Shown one piece after another: positions 52,530 to 61,197 of a stretch of DNA of 64,000 nucleotides (position 1 is its first letter; each line of letters starts with the position of its first letter). Origin of the DNA: a bacterium (lineage in GTDB: Bacteria > Bacillota > Clostridia > Oscillospirales > Oscillospiraceae); assembly GCA_004560305.1 (NCBI GenBank), contig SFVI01000012.1, positions 10,312 to 74,311 of the forward strand, given 5' to 3'. The notes under the pieces were generated by a model, which searched no databases, had not been told where the DNA came from, and saw only the letters and a list, made by a program, of their open reading frames with translations. Both the position numbers and the translations under genes were made by a program.

Positions 52530-53264
52530 TCACAATACCATGCTGAGGAATTTGATGGTGCTGGGGTCGTGGGGACAGGTGAAGATCTGGTCCGGGCTGC
52601 CCTCCTCCTTGATGACCCCGTCGCAGATGAACAGCACCCGGTCGCTGACCTCCCGGGCGAAGCCCATCTCGTGGGTGACGATGAGGATGGTCATGCCGCT
52701 GCGGGTCAGGTCCATGATGACGTTCAGCACTTCCTTCACCATTTCCGGGTCCAGGGCGGAGGTAGGCTCGTCAAAGAGCATTACCTCCGGCTGCATGGCC
52801 AGGGCACGGACAATGGCCAGGCGCTGCTTCTGGCCGCCGGACAGCTTCCGGGGGTACTCGTCGGCCTTTTCCTCCAGACCCACCCGGCGCAGCAGGGCCA
52901 GAGCCTCTTCCCGGGCCTGAGCCTTGGGTATCTTCTTCTCCAGTATAGGCGCCAGGGTCACATTGTCAAGTACTGTCATATTGGGGAACACGTTAAAATT
53001 CTGGAACACCATGCCCATGCTCTGGCGGAACTTGCTGGTGTTCAGCTTCTTGTCGGTGATGTCCTGGCCCTTGAAGTAGACCTTGCCTTCTGTTGGCTGC
53101 TCCAGCAGATTCAGGCAGCGGAGGAAGGTGGACTTGCCGCCGCCGGAGGGGCCAATGATGGACACCACCTCGCCCCGGCGGATGGTGGTGGAAATGCCCT
53201 TGAGCACCTCCAGCTGGCCGAAGCTCTTTTTCAGGTTTTCGGTGCGGATGATCTCGTCAGTCAC
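52530..53264 (-). CDS. Amino-acid ABC transporter ATPase (GlnQ-like)
   Basis: A 244-residue ATPase. Walker A is GPSGGGKSTF near residue 38, the signature LSGGQKQRLAI near 140, Walker B VMLFDEPTSALDPE near 158, and switch His in VTHEMGF. The D-loop and the AALDPEMV-type motif put it with the polar amino-acid importers. It is encoded by a GTG at 53264 with GGAGG upstream and overlaps the permease gene. It powers import of an amino acid or a short derivative. Confidence 0.94.
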   Translation of the reverse strand: MTDEIIRTENLKKSFGQLEVLKGISTTIRRGEVVSIIGPSGGGKSTFLRCLNLLEQPTEGKVYFKGQDITDKKLNTSKFRQSMGMVFQNFNVFPNMTVLDNVTLAPILEKKIPKAQAREEALALLRRVGLEEKADEYPRKLSGGQKQRLAIVRALAMQPEVMLFDEPTSALDPEMVKEVLNVIMDLTRSGMTILIVTHEMGFAREVSDRVLFICDGVIKEEGSPDQIFTCPHDPSTIKFLSMVL

Positions 53265-53916
53265 TGGCAGTCAGCCTCCTTTCAAGCACGCGCAGAAGCC
53301 GGGACAGAATAAAGTTCAGCAGGAAATAGATCACGCCCACAATGGTCAGCGATTGCAGGGCCAGGAAGGTGGCGGCCTGGACGCTCTTGTAGCTGGTCAT
53401 CAGCTCACCCACGAAGAACACGGAGGCCAGGGAGGTGCCCTTCACGGTGGTGATGAACTCATTGCACAGAGCGGGCAGGATGTTTTTCACTGCCTGGGGC
53501 ATGATCACATGGGTCATCATGTGAATCTCGCTGAGCCCCACGCTGCGGGCGGCCTCCCACTGACCCTTGTCCACGGCGTTGATGCCGGCGCGGATGATCT
53601 CCGAGATGTAGGCGGAGGCGTTGATGACCAGAGCTACCACGATGCACATGGTGTCGCTCAGCTCAAAGGGCAGAAGCTTGGGCAGCCCGATCCAGAAGAA
53701 ATACAGCTGCAGCAGGATGGGCGTGCCCCGCAGCACCTCAATGTAGGCGCTGGCAAAGGAGTTAAGAATCTTAGAGCGGCTCATCCGAAAGGCGGCAACC
53801 AACAGGCCCAGCAGCGTGCCGCACAGCACGGTGACGGCGGAGATCCACAGGGTGCCCCAAAGCCCTTGCAGATACACCATATAATACTTATCCAGCAGGC
53901 CAATGATCTTTTCCAT
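53257..53916 (-). CDS. Amino-acid ABC transporter permease
   Basis: A 219-residue His/Glu-type permease with about five membrane helices (YLQGLWGTLWISAVTVLCGTLLGLLVAAF is the first). The conserved ATP-coupling loop EAARSVGLSEIHMMTHVIMPQAVK lies near residue 125. A homodimer would form the channel. It is downstream of the lipoprotein gene after a hairpin and overlaps the ATPase gene by eight bases. Confidence 0.94.
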   Translation of the reverse strand: MEKIIGLLDKYYMVYLQGLWGTLWISAVTVLCGTLLGLLVAAFRMSRSKILNSFASAYIEVLRGTPILLQLYFFWIGLPKLLPFELSDTMCIVVALVINASAYISEIIRAGINAVDKGQWEAARSVGLSEIHMMTHVIMPQAVKNILPALCNEFITTVKGTSLASVFFVGELMTSYKSVQAATFLALQSLTIVGVIYFLLNFILSRLLRVLERRLTASD

Positions 53917-53953
53917 GGCGTTGTTTCCTTTTCGTTTCTCTTGTCAGAACAGT

Positions 53954-53985
53954 CCCGGCAGGCTCGCCAATGCGGGTCTGCCGGG
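53954..53985 (-). other. Intercistronic hairpin after the binding-protein gene
   Basis: CCCGGCAG/CTGCCGGG (53954-53961 with 53978-53985) has a 16-base loop and no T-run on the minus strand. It probably protects the lipoprotein message, giving more receptor than permease and ATPase. Confidence 0.6.
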
Positions 53986-54010
53986 CTTTTTATGTTTCTT
54001 TTGCAATCAA

Positions 54011-54844
54011 TCAGCTGATGCCCAGCTCTGCTGCGTAAGCGGTGTATTCCTCGTTCCACTGGTCGATCTTGCCCTGGGCGTTCAGCTCGGCGATGGCCTC
54101 GTTGACCACCTCCAGCAGGCTATCGCTGCCCTTGAGGGGCATGGCCACCACGGTGCCGTTCATGTTGGGGTCCACCTCAAAGCGGAAGTCGGGAATAGCC
54201 AGGCCGCCATTGGCTTCGGCATACAGCTGGGCGGACTCGGTGGAGCAAATGCACACATCGGCCTTGCCCTCGGCCACGGCCAGATAACCGTCGGTCATGT
54301 TGGCCACCAGCTTGAACTCCTTGCAGGCCTTCACATTCTGGTTGTACAGAGACTCCTGCACGGAGCCGGACTGGGTAATGACCACCGCGTCCTTCAGATC
54401 CTCAACGGAGCTGTACTTATCCACGTCCTCCGTGCGGGTGAGGAAGCCGTAGCCGCCGGAGTTGGGCTTGTACACGTTGGAAAGACGCATGGCCTCGGCC
54501 CGGGAGGGGGAGTAGGCAATGGCGGAAATGGCAATGTCATACTTGCCGTCGGCAATGCCGGCCAGCACAGCAGTGAAGTCCAGGGGGACGATCCGCAGTT
54601 CCACGCCGATCTTCTCGGCGATGTACTTGGCGATCTCAATATCCACGCCCACATACTGGTCATCCCCGGTCTTGCTGGGGTCCACGAACTCGAAAGGAGC
54701 AAAATACGGCTCGGTGCACAGCTCAATGTAGCCCTGAGCCTTGATCTCCTCCAGCAGATCGTCCTTCGCTTTGCTGCTGCCGCCGCAGGCCGCGCAGCTG
54801 AGAATCATGGCCAAGGCCAGAACTATCGCAAAAATCTTTTTCAT
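54011..54844 (-). CDS. Amino-acid-binding lipoprotein
   Basis: A 277-residue type II periplasmic-binding fold with a lipobox SCAACG (Cys20). TEPYFAPFEFVDPSKTGDDQYVGVDIEIAKYIAEKIG is the ligand-gate region, and YDIAISAIAYSPSRAEAM the hinge. It belongs to the polar amino-acid receptors. The ligand is unknown: the M20 gene in the operon points to a peptide-like or acylated amino acid. It has a strong promoter and is the most distal 5' gene. Confidence 0.93.
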   Translation of the reverse strand: MKKIFAIVLALAMILSCAACGGSSKAKDDLLEEIKAQGYIELCTEPYFAPFEFVDPSKTGDDQYVGVDIEIAKYIAEKIGVELRIVPLDFTAVLAGIADGKYDIAISAIAYSPSRAEAMRLSNVYKPNSGGYGFLTRTEDVDKYSSVEDLKDAVVITQSGSVQESLYNQNVKACKEFKLVANMTDGYLAVAEGKADVCICSTESAQLYAEANGGLAIPDFRFEVDPNMNGTVVAMPLKGSDSLLEVVNEAIAELNAQGKIDQWNEEYTAYAAELGIS

Positions 54845-54901
54845 TTATAATCACCTCATCAATTTCTCCGTCTCCCCGTTCCTTCCGGGGAGGATGGTGA
54901 A

Positions 54902-54930
54902 ATCATAACACCGCCCGGCAGATTTGTCAA
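54902..54930 (-). promoter_or_regulatory. Promoter of the amino-acid ABC operon, sigma-A type
   Basis: TTGACA (54930-54925) and TATGAT (54907-54902), 17 bases apart on the minus strand; one base off consensus. Confidence 0.87.
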
Positions 54931-54964
54931 CACATTAGCGTGGTAAATTGATAAATCACTACAG

Positions 54965-55005
54965 TGAACAAAGAGGAGGGAGAAATGCTCCCTCCTCTTT
55001 GTTCA
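54965..55005 (-). terminator. Terminator after the symporter gene
   Basis: AACAAAGAGGAGGGAG paired with CTCCCTCCTCTTTGTT (within 54965-54982 and 54988-55005) forms an 18-bp stem with a five-base loop. No T-run follows, so efficiency is uncertain. Confidence 0.65.
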
Positions 55006-55024
55006 GAGTGTCAAAAGAAACTTG

Positions 55025-56377
55025 TCAGATCAGGCCCTGGATCAGGATCACCAGGATCAGCAGCGGCAGGATGAACTGGAAATAGGGCTTCAGCCTGGCG
55101 GACATCTTCAGGCCGCTGCCGGTATTGGCTTCCGCAAGATACTGATCGAAGCCCCAGCCCCATTTGCTGACGCAGAACAGCAGATACACCAGGGAGCCGA
55201 TGGGCAGCAGCAGGTTGCTGACCAGGAAGTCCTCACTGTCCAGAACGTCCCGGCCACCGATGATATGTACATCGCTCCAGAGGTTGTAGCCCAGCACGCA
55301 GGGGATGCTGGCCACCAGGATAAAGGCGCAGTTGATGAGGACGGCCTTTTTCCGGGTCCAGCCGAAGTTGTCCATGGCCATGGAGATCAGGTTCTCAAAC
55401 ACGGCGATGACGGTAGTAAAGCTGGCAAAGGACATAAACAGGAAGAACAGGCTGCCCCACAGGCGGCCGCCGGCCATGTCGATAAACACCTTGGGCAGAG
55501 TCACAAAGATCAGCCCGGGGCCCTGGCCCGGCTCCACCCCATAGCTGAAGCAGGCGGGGAAGATGATCAGCCCGGCCATCAGGGCCACAAAGGTGTCCAG
55601 GGCGCAGATGCGGACGGCCTCGCCGGTGAGGGAGTGCTCCCTGGACATGTAGCTGCCGAAGATCTCCATGGAGGCGATGCCCAGGCTCAGGGTGAAGAAG
55701 GCCTGGTTCATGGCGGCGGTGGCCACGTTGCCGATGCCCATCCGGGCGGCCCGCTGAAAGTCCGGCAGCAGGTAGAACTTCACGCCCTCCGCGGCCCCGG
55801 GCAGCAGCAGACTGTGGCCGGCCAGCACCAGGATCAGCACCAGCAGGGCGCACATCATCCATTTGGTAATCCGCTCCAGACCTTTCTGCAGGCCCAGACT
55901 GCACACCAGAAAGCCGGCCAGAACCGTAATCACCATCCAGACGCCCATCTCCAGGGGGTTGGCCAGCAGGCCGCCGAACACGCCGTCAACGGCGGCGGTC
56001 TCTATGTCGGAGAAGGTGCCGGCGGCGAATTTAAAGAAGTAACTGAGCATCCAGCCGGAAACGGTGGTATAGTACATCATCAGAAGATAGCAGCCCAGGA
56101 CGCAGAACCAGCCGTGGATATGCCACTTGCTGCCCGGCTTTTCCAGGGCCTTGTAACCGGGGACGGCGCTCTTGCGGCTGGCCCGGCCCACGGCCAGCTC
56201 CATGGTCAGCACAGGCACGCCCATGATGATCAGGAACAGGAAGTAAAACAAAACGAACACGCCGCCGCCGTAAGCGCCGGTCACATAGGGGAAACGCCAG
56301 ACGTTGCCGATGCCGATGGCGCAGCCGGCGCTCACCAGCAAGAAGCCCAGACGGGACTGAAAGCTCTCTCTGCTCAT
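55025..56377 (-). CDS. Sodium-dependent transporter (neurotransmitter:sodium symporter family)
   Basis: A 450-residue LeuT-fold protein with about eleven to twelve membrane helices. The first helix (GFLLVSAGCAIGIGNVWRFPYV) holds the unwound GxGxGNxWRFPY motif that binds sodium and substrate. The family is amino-acid transporting in bacteria. ATG 56377 is chosen because GGAG lies nine bases upstream; an ATG five codons earlier has no site. It stands alone between two terminators. Confidence 0.95.
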   Translation of the reverse strand: MSRESFQSRLGFLLVSAGCAIGIGNVWRFPYVTGAYGGGVFVLFYFLFLIIMGVPVLTMELAVGRASRKSAVPGYKALEKPGSKWHIHGWFCVLGCYLLMMYYTTVSGWMLSYFFKFAAGTFSDIETAAVDGVFGGLLANPLEMGVWMVITVLAGFLVCSLGLQKGLERITKWMMCALLVLILVLAGHSLLLPGAAEGVKFYLLPDFQRAARMGIGNVATAAMNQAFFTLSLGIASMEIFGSYMSREHSLTGEAVRICALDTFVALMAGLIIFPACFSYGVEPGQGPGLIFVTLPKVFIDMAGGRLWGSLFFLFMSFASFTTVIAVFENLISMAMDNFGWTRKKAVLINCAFILVASIPCVLGYNLWSDVHIIGGRDVLDSEDFLVSNLLLPIGSLVYLLFCVSKWGWGFDQYLAEANTGSGLKMSARLKPYFQFILPLLILVILIQGLI

Positions 56378-56410
56378 AAAGGGAGTCTCCATTCTTTTTT
56401 GATTTTTGTT

Positions 56411-56447
56411 TAAAAAAGCGGCAGGGTATTCAATTGCCCTGCCGCTT
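56411..56447 (-). terminator. Rho-independent terminator of pnp
   Basis: AAGCGGCAGGG/CCCTGCCGCTT stem (56416-56426 with 56437-56447) with a T-run on the minus strand, 24 bases past the pnp stop. Confidence 0.85.
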
Positions 56448-56470
56448 GCTGCTTGCTGTGTATTTTTGGC

Positions 56471-58591
56471 TTATGCCTCGCCGCGCTCTCTCAGCGCGTC
56501 CTTGCGGGAGATGTTCCAGCGGCCCTTCTCGTCGATGCCGGTGAACTTGACCCAGGTCTTGTCGCCCACGTTGAGCACGTCTTCTACCTTCTCGGTGCGC
56601 TTGAACTCCAGGTCCTTGATGTGGCACATGGCGTCCTTGCCGGGAACCAGCTCCACAAAAGCGCCCAGGTTGGAGATCACGCGCTTGACCTCGCCGTAGT
56701 AGAGGGCGCCCACCTCGGGCTCAAACACGATGTCCTCAATGGTCTTGCGGGCGGCGCGGCAGGCCTCGATGTCGGAGCTTGCGATGAAGATGCTGCCGTC
56801 GTCGTTGATGTCGATCTTGCAGCCGGTGTCGGCAGTGATCTTCTGGATGACCTTGCCGCCGGAACCGATGACTTCGCGGATCTTGTCGGGGTTGATCTTG
56901 ATCTGGATCATCTTGGGGGCGGACTTGGCCAGCTCCTTCCGGGGCTCGGCAATGGCCTTGAGCATGATGGCGTCCAGAATCTGGAAGCGGGCCTCCTTGG
57001 TGATGGAGAAGGCTTCCTTCACGATCTCATGCTTCAGGCCGTCGTTCTTCAGGTCCATCTGGATGGCGGTGATGCCCTGCTTGGTGCCGGCCACCTTGAA
57101 GTCCATCTCGCCGTGGAAGTCCTCCACGCCCTGGATGTCGATAAAGGTGGTGAAGTCGTCGCCGTCCTGGATCAGGCCGCAGGAGATGCCGGCCACAGGG
57201 GCCTTGATGGGCACGCCGGCGTCCATGAGGGCCAGGGTGGTGCCGCAGATGGAGCCCTGAGAGGTGGAGCCGTTGGAGCTGAGCACCTCAGAGACCACGC
57301 GGATGGCATAGGGGAAGTCCTCCACATCGGGGATGACGGACTCCAGCGCCTTCTCTACCAGAGCGCCGTGGCCATACTCCCGGCGGCCGGTGGAACGGCT
57401 GGGACGGGCCTCACCGGTGGAGTAGGAGGGCATATTGTAGTGGTGCATGAAGCGCTTCTCTTCCTCTTCCCAGATGGTGTCCAGCTTCTGGGCCTCGCTG
57501 AGGGTAGCCAGGGTGGCGATGGAGAGCACCTGGGTCTGGCCGCGGGTGAACAGGCCGGAGCCGTGCACCAGGGGGATCACGCCAACCTCGGCGGCCAGGG
57601 GCCGGATCTCGTTCATCTGGCGGCCGTCCACACGCTTGCCGGCCAGCAGCCACTTCTTGACGACCTTCTTCTGCAGCTTGTAGAGGATCTCGTCCATGTA
57701 CTGCATCAGGTCGGGGTGCTCCTCGCCGTACTTCTGCTCCACCATGGTGACCCACTCGTTGACGCGGGCTTCGCGGACGTTCTTGTCGTCGGTGTCCATG
57801 CAGTACTCCATGGACTCGAATTCGTTCTCCACCAGCTTCTGGAACAGCTCCTCGTCAAAGGAGGCGTGCTCATACTCGAACTTGGGCTTGCCCACCTCGG
57901 CCACCATCCGGTCGATCAGGTCCAGCACGGGCTGCAGGTGCTCATGAGCCTGAACAATGCCCTCGTACATCACGTCATCGGGGACCTGGTCCGCCTCGGA
58001 CTCGATCATGACGATCTTCTTGTGGGTGGCGGCGATGGTGGTGGTCATGCGGTTGTGCTCCCGCTCAGCCTTGGTGGGGTTGAAGAGGTACTTCTCCCCG
58101 TCCCAGCCCAGCACGATGCCGGCGATGGGACCGTTGAAGGGCACGTCGGAAATGGAGACGGCGGCGGAAGCGCCGATCATGGCGGTGATCTCGGGGGAGC
58201 AGTCCCGGTCCACACTCAGCACCTCGCAGGCGATGACCACATCGTTGCGCAGGTCGGAGGGGAAGAGGGGACGCATGGGCCGGTCGATCAGGCGGGAGGC
58301 CAGAACGGCGGGCAGGCTGGGCTTACCCTCGCGGCGCATGAAGCTGCCGGGGATGCGGCCCACAGCGTAGAGCTTCTCGTTGAAGTCCACGGCAAGAGGG
58401 AAGTAATCGATGCCGTCCTTGGGGCGGGCGGAGGCGGTGCAGGTGACCAGTACGGTAGTCTCACCGTACTTGACCAGCACGGCGGCGTTGCACAGCTCGG
58501 CCATCTTGCCCACTTCCATGGACAGGGGGCGGCCTTCGTACATGATCTCGTACTTCTTGTAGTTGGGGAACTGCTTGTTGGTGATTATCAT
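56471..58591 (-). CDS. pnp: Polynucleotide phosphorylase
   Basis: A 706-residue trimeric 3'-5' RNA phosphorylase. Two RNase PH domains cover about residues 1-230 and 310-545, with the FFRR-type loop near GSFMRREGKPS. A KH domain (about 550-615, IREVIGSGGKVIQKITADTG) and an S1 domain (about 620-695, YYGEVKRVISNLGAFVELVPGKDAMCHI) follow. ATG 58591 follows AAGGAGATTCC. It is downstream of rpsO, the usual rpsO-pnp order, and a long hairpin sits in the leader. Confidence 0.97.
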   Translation of the reverse strand: MIITNKQFPNYKKYEIMYEGRPLSMEVGKMAELCNAAVLVKYGETTVLVTCTASARPKDGIDYFPLAVDFNEKLYAVGRIPGSFMRREGKPSLPAVLASRLIDRPMRPLFPSDLRNDVVIACEVLSVDRDCSPEITAMIGASAAVSISDVPFNGPIAGIVLGWDGEKYLFNPTKAEREHNRMTTTIAATHKKIVMIESEADQVPDDVMYEGIVQAHEHLQPVLDLIDRMVAEVGKPKFEYEHASFDEELFQKLVENEFESMEYCMDTDDKNVREARVNEWVTMVEQKYGEEHPDLMQYMDEILYKLQKKVVKKWLLAGKRVDGRQMNEIRPLAAEVGVIPLVHGSGLFTRGQTQVLSIATLATLSEAQKLDTIWEEEEKRFMHHYNMPSYSTGEARPSRSTGRREYGHGALVEKALESVIPDVEDFPYAIRVVSEVLSSNGSTSQGSICGTTLALMDAGVPIKAPVAGISCGLIQDGDDFTTFIDIQGVEDFHGEMDFKVAGTKQGITAIQMDLKNDGLKHEIVKEAFSITKEARFQILDAIMLKAIAEPRKELAKSAPKMIQIKINPDKIREVIGSGGKVIQKITADTGCKIDINDDGSIFIASSDIEACRAARKTIEDIVFEPEVGALYYGEVKRVISNLGAFVELVPGKDAMCHIKDLEFKRTEKVEDVLNVGDKTWVKFTGIDEKGRWNISRKDALRERGEA

Positions 58592-58614
58592 CTGGAATCT
58601 CCTTATCATATACA

Positions 58615-58689
58615 GTATCCCCCGGTACTTAGCACTTGAAGCAGCGGCCGGCGGCCGTTCCTTCAAATACTAAGCAGCCCGGGTGATAC
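58615..58689 (-). promoter_or_regulatory. Long leader hairpin upstream of pnp
   Basis: The 75-base leader segment folds into one long imperfect stem: outer arm GTATC..CCCGG with CCGGG.GATAC, middle arm CTTAG..TTGAAG with CTTCAA..CTAAG, and an inner G+C core CGGCC/GGCCG. In E. coli the pnp leader forms such a double-stranded region, cut by RNase III and then trimmed by PNPase to control its own level. A similar control is inferred here. Confidence 0.65.
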
Positions 58690-58700
58690 GGATTTACGGT

Positions 58701-58738
58701 AAAAAATATTGGGAGACAGTATTCACTTGTCTCCCAAT
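58701..58738 (-). terminator. Terminator of rpsO
   Basis: ATTGGGAGACA/TGTCTCCCAAT stem (58708-58718 with 58728-58738) and six Ts on the minus strand, 40 bases past the rpsO stop. Confidence 0.87.
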
Positions 58739-58778
58739 AAAACCTTCATAAACCTCAGTAGAAGCTGAAGCGGCGTAA

Positions 58779-59045
58779 TTACTTACGGATGTTCAGCTTT
58801 GCGATGATTGCGCGGTAACGCTCGATATCCTTCTTGGCCAGGTAGTCCAGCAGCCGGCGGCGCTTACCGACCATCTTGTACATGCCCAGACGGCTGTGGT
58901 CGTCATTGGGATGCTGCTTCAGGTGCTCGGTCAGCTCACGGATGCGCTGGGACAGGATGGCGATCTGAACCTCGGGAGAGCCGGTGTCGCCCTCGTGGGT
59001 GGCGTTGTCAGCGATGACCTGGGTCTTGACTTCTTTGGTAATCAT
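58779..59045 (-). CDS. rpsO: 30S ribosomal protein S15
   Basis: An 88-residue all-helical protein that binds 16S rRNA early. GDTGSPEVQIAILSQRIRELTEHLKQHPNDDHSRLGMYKMVGKRRRLLDYL is diagnostic. AAAGGGGG precedes the ATG. The leader may bind S15 to control itself. Confidence 0.97.
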   Translation of the reverse strand: MITKEVKTQVIADNATHEGDTGSPEVQIAILSQRIRELTEHLKQHPNDDHSRLGMYKMVGKRRRLLDYLAKKDIERYRAIIAKLNIRK

Positions 59046-59080
59046 AGTGGTTATACCCCTTTCAAAATGTTTCTATACCC

Positions 59081-59150
59081 TGCGCCTAAGCCATGGGCGG
59101 AAAGGCTACCGCAACGGCGGCATGGCCCCATAGCCGGGAACGCGGGCGCA
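59081..59150 (-). promoter_or_regulatory. Possible S15 autoregulatory leader
   Basis: The rpsO leader (about 105 bases) has a closing helix TGCGCC/GGCGCA (59150-59145 with 59086-59081), an inner helix GCCATG/CATGGC (59126-59121 with 59095-59090) and a short GCGG/CCGC stem. This could form a branched RNA like the S15-binding leaders of other bacteria. It was not folded by computer. Confidence 0.45.
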
Positions 59151-59159
59151 TACTGGAGT

Positions 59160-59188
59160 ATCATAACATCACATCCAGGAAAAGTCAA
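59160..59188 (-). promoter_or_regulatory. rpsO promoter, sigma-A type
   Basis: TTGACT (59188-59183) and TATGAT (59165-59160) with a 17-base spacer on the minus strand. It lies between typA and rpsO. Confidence 0.82.
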
Positions 59189-59198
59189 CCTATTTTTG

Positions 59199-61019
59199 TC
59201 ATTTATTCCGCATAACGGCCTTCATGCGCTGGCTGTGGTCCAGGATGCGCTTGCGCAGGCGCAGGTTTTTGGGCGTGACCTCCAGCAGCTCGTCGTCGGC
59301 CAGGAATTCCAGGCACTGCTCCAGGCTCATCTGCCGGGCGGGGATCAGGCGCAGGGCCTCATCAGAGCCGGAGGCACGGGTGTTGGTCAGGTGCTTGGTG
59401 CGGCAGACGTTGACGGACACGTCGTCGCTCTTGGGGCAGACGCCCACCACCATGCCGGCATAGACCTTGGTGCCGGGGGTAATGAACATGGCGCCCCGGT
59501 CCTGGGCGTTCCAGATGCCGTAGGCCACGGCCTCGCCGGTTTCAAAGGCAATGAGGGAGCCGGTGCTGCGGCGGGCGATCTCGCCCTTGTAGGGCTCGTA
59601 GCGCTCAAAGACGGAGGCCAGGATACCCTCGCCCTTGGTGTCGGTCAGAAACTCATTGCGGTAGCCGAAGAGGCCCCGGGAGGGGACCAGAAACTCCAGC
59701 TTCATCCGGTTGCCCACAGGGGTCATTTCGATGAAATCGCCCTTGCGCGCGCCCAGCTTCTCCATGACGGAACCCATGTAGTCGGAGGGCACGTCCACCA
59801 CCACACGCTCCACCGGCTCGCAGCGGACGCCGTCGATCTCCTGGTACAGCACACGGGGAGGAGACACCTGGAACTCATAGCCCTCCCGGCGCATGGTCTC
59901 GATCAGGATGGACAGGCTCATCTCGCCCCGGCCAGCCACGTTGAAGCCGTCGGTGCTGCCCTCGATCTCGGTGACCCGCAGGGACACGTCCTTCAGGGTC
60001 TCCCGCATGAGGCGGTCCTTGATCTGGCGGGAGGTGACAAACTTGCCTTCCCGGCCGGCAAAGGGACTGTCGTTGACGGAGAAGGTCATCTCCAGAGTGG
60101 GGGCGCTGATCTTCACGAAGGGCAGGGGCTCTGCCGCGCCTCTGGCGCAAATGGTGTCGCCGATGGTCACATCGCCGATGCCGCTCATGGCGATGATGTT
60201 GCCGGCGCCGGCCTCGGTGACCGGCACCCGGTTCAGCCCGTCAAACTGGTAGAGGGAGACGGCCTTGGCTTTTGCCGGCGCGTCATCGGGATTGTGGTAG
60301 TTGCAGACCTCGATCTCCTGGTTCTGGCGGATGATGCCACGCTCGATGCGGCCGATGGCGATGCGTCCCACATACTCGTTGTAGTCGATGCTGCTGACCA
60401 GCATCTGGAAGGGAGATTCGGTGTCCATCTCCGGGGCGGGGATGTATTCCAGAATGGTCTCAAACAGGGGCTTGAGATCGGTGCCCGCCACGTCGGGGGA
60501 GTAGCTGGCGGTGCCCTGACGGCCGGAGCAGAACAGCATGGGGGAATCCAGCTGCTCGTCGGTGGCATCCAGATCCATCAGCAGCTCCAGCACCTCGTCC
60601 ACCACCTCGTGGATGCGCTGGTCTGGCCGGTCAATCTTGTTGACCACCACGATGACCCGGTGGCCCATCTCCAGGGCCCGGCTCAGCACGAAGCGGGTCT
60701 GGGGCATGGGGCCCTCCGCCGCGTCCACCAGCAGAATGACGCCGTTGACCATCTTCAGAATGCGCTCCACCTCGCCGCCGAAGTCGGCATGGCCCGGGGT
60801 GTCTACAATGTTTATCTTGGTATCGCCGTACCAGACGGCGGTATTCTTCGCCATAATGGTGATGCCCCGCTCCCGCTCCAGGTCGTTGGAGTCCATGACC
60901 CGGTCCACCACTTCCTGGTTCTCCCGGTACACGCCGGACTGCTTGAGCATCTCGTCCACCAGGGTGGTCTTGCCATGGTCGACGTGGGCAATGATGGCAA
61001 CATTTCTCAGTTTATCCAT
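59199..61019 (-). CDS. typA: Ribosome-associated GTPase TypA/BipA
   Basis: A 606-residue translational GTPase of the EF-Tu/EF-G class. The G-domain shows HVDHGKTTLVDEM (G1), RGITIMAKN (G2), DTPGHADFGGEV (G3) and NKIDRPDQR (G4). A beta-barrel domain and the TypA-specific C-terminal domain (about residues 480-595) follow. It assists 50S assembly and stress growth. ATG 61019 follows GGGAG. It is followed by a divergent gap to the YfbR gene. Confidence 0.96.
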   Translation of the reverse strand: MDKLRNVAIIAHVDHGKTTLVDEMLKQSGVYRENQEVVDRVMDSNDLERERGITIMAKNTAVWYGDTKINIVDTPGHADFGGEVERILKMVNGVILLVDAAEGPMPQTRFVLSRALEMGHRVIVVVNKIDRPDQRIHEVVDEVLELLMDLDATDEQLDSPMLFCSGRQGTASYSPDVAGTDLKPLFETILEYIPAPEMDTESPFQMLVSSIDYNEYVGRIAIGRIERGIIRQNQEIEVCNYHNPDDAPAKAKAVSLYQFDGLNRVPVTEAGAGNIIAMSGIGDVTIGDTICARGAAEPLPFVKISAPTLEMTFSVNDSPFAGREGKFVTSRQIKDRLMRETLKDVSLRVTEIEGSTDGFNVAGRGEMSLSILIETMRREGYEFQVSPPRVLYQEIDGVRCEPVERVVVDVPSDYMGSVMEKLGARKGDFIEMTPVGNRMKLEFLVPSRGLFGYRNEFLTDTKGEGILASVFERYEPYKGEIARRSTGSLIAFETGEAVAYGIWNAQDRGAMFITPGTKVYAGMVVGVCPKSDDVSVNVCRTKHLTNTRASGSDEALRLIPARQMSLEQCLEFLADDELLEVTPKNLRLRKRILDHSQRMKAVMRNK

Positions 61020-61131
61020 AAATCTGCTCCCTGCCTTTTCCAAAATTCAAATATATTTCACACACAAACGGAAATTTTAACACCAGTCCCCTGCTTTTGC
61101 AATACTTTTTCCTGTGAACGGCCTGTAAATG

Positions 61132-61160
61132 TTGAAAAAAACAAAAGACAATGGTAAAAT
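61132..61160 (+). promoter_or_regulatory. Promoter of the YfbR-DUF896 operon
   Basis: TTGAAA (61132-61137) and TAAAAT (61155-61160) with a 17-base spacer. Confidence 0.75.
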
Positions 61161-61197
61161 GGACGCTACATTATACAAACAGAGAAAAGGAAACAGC

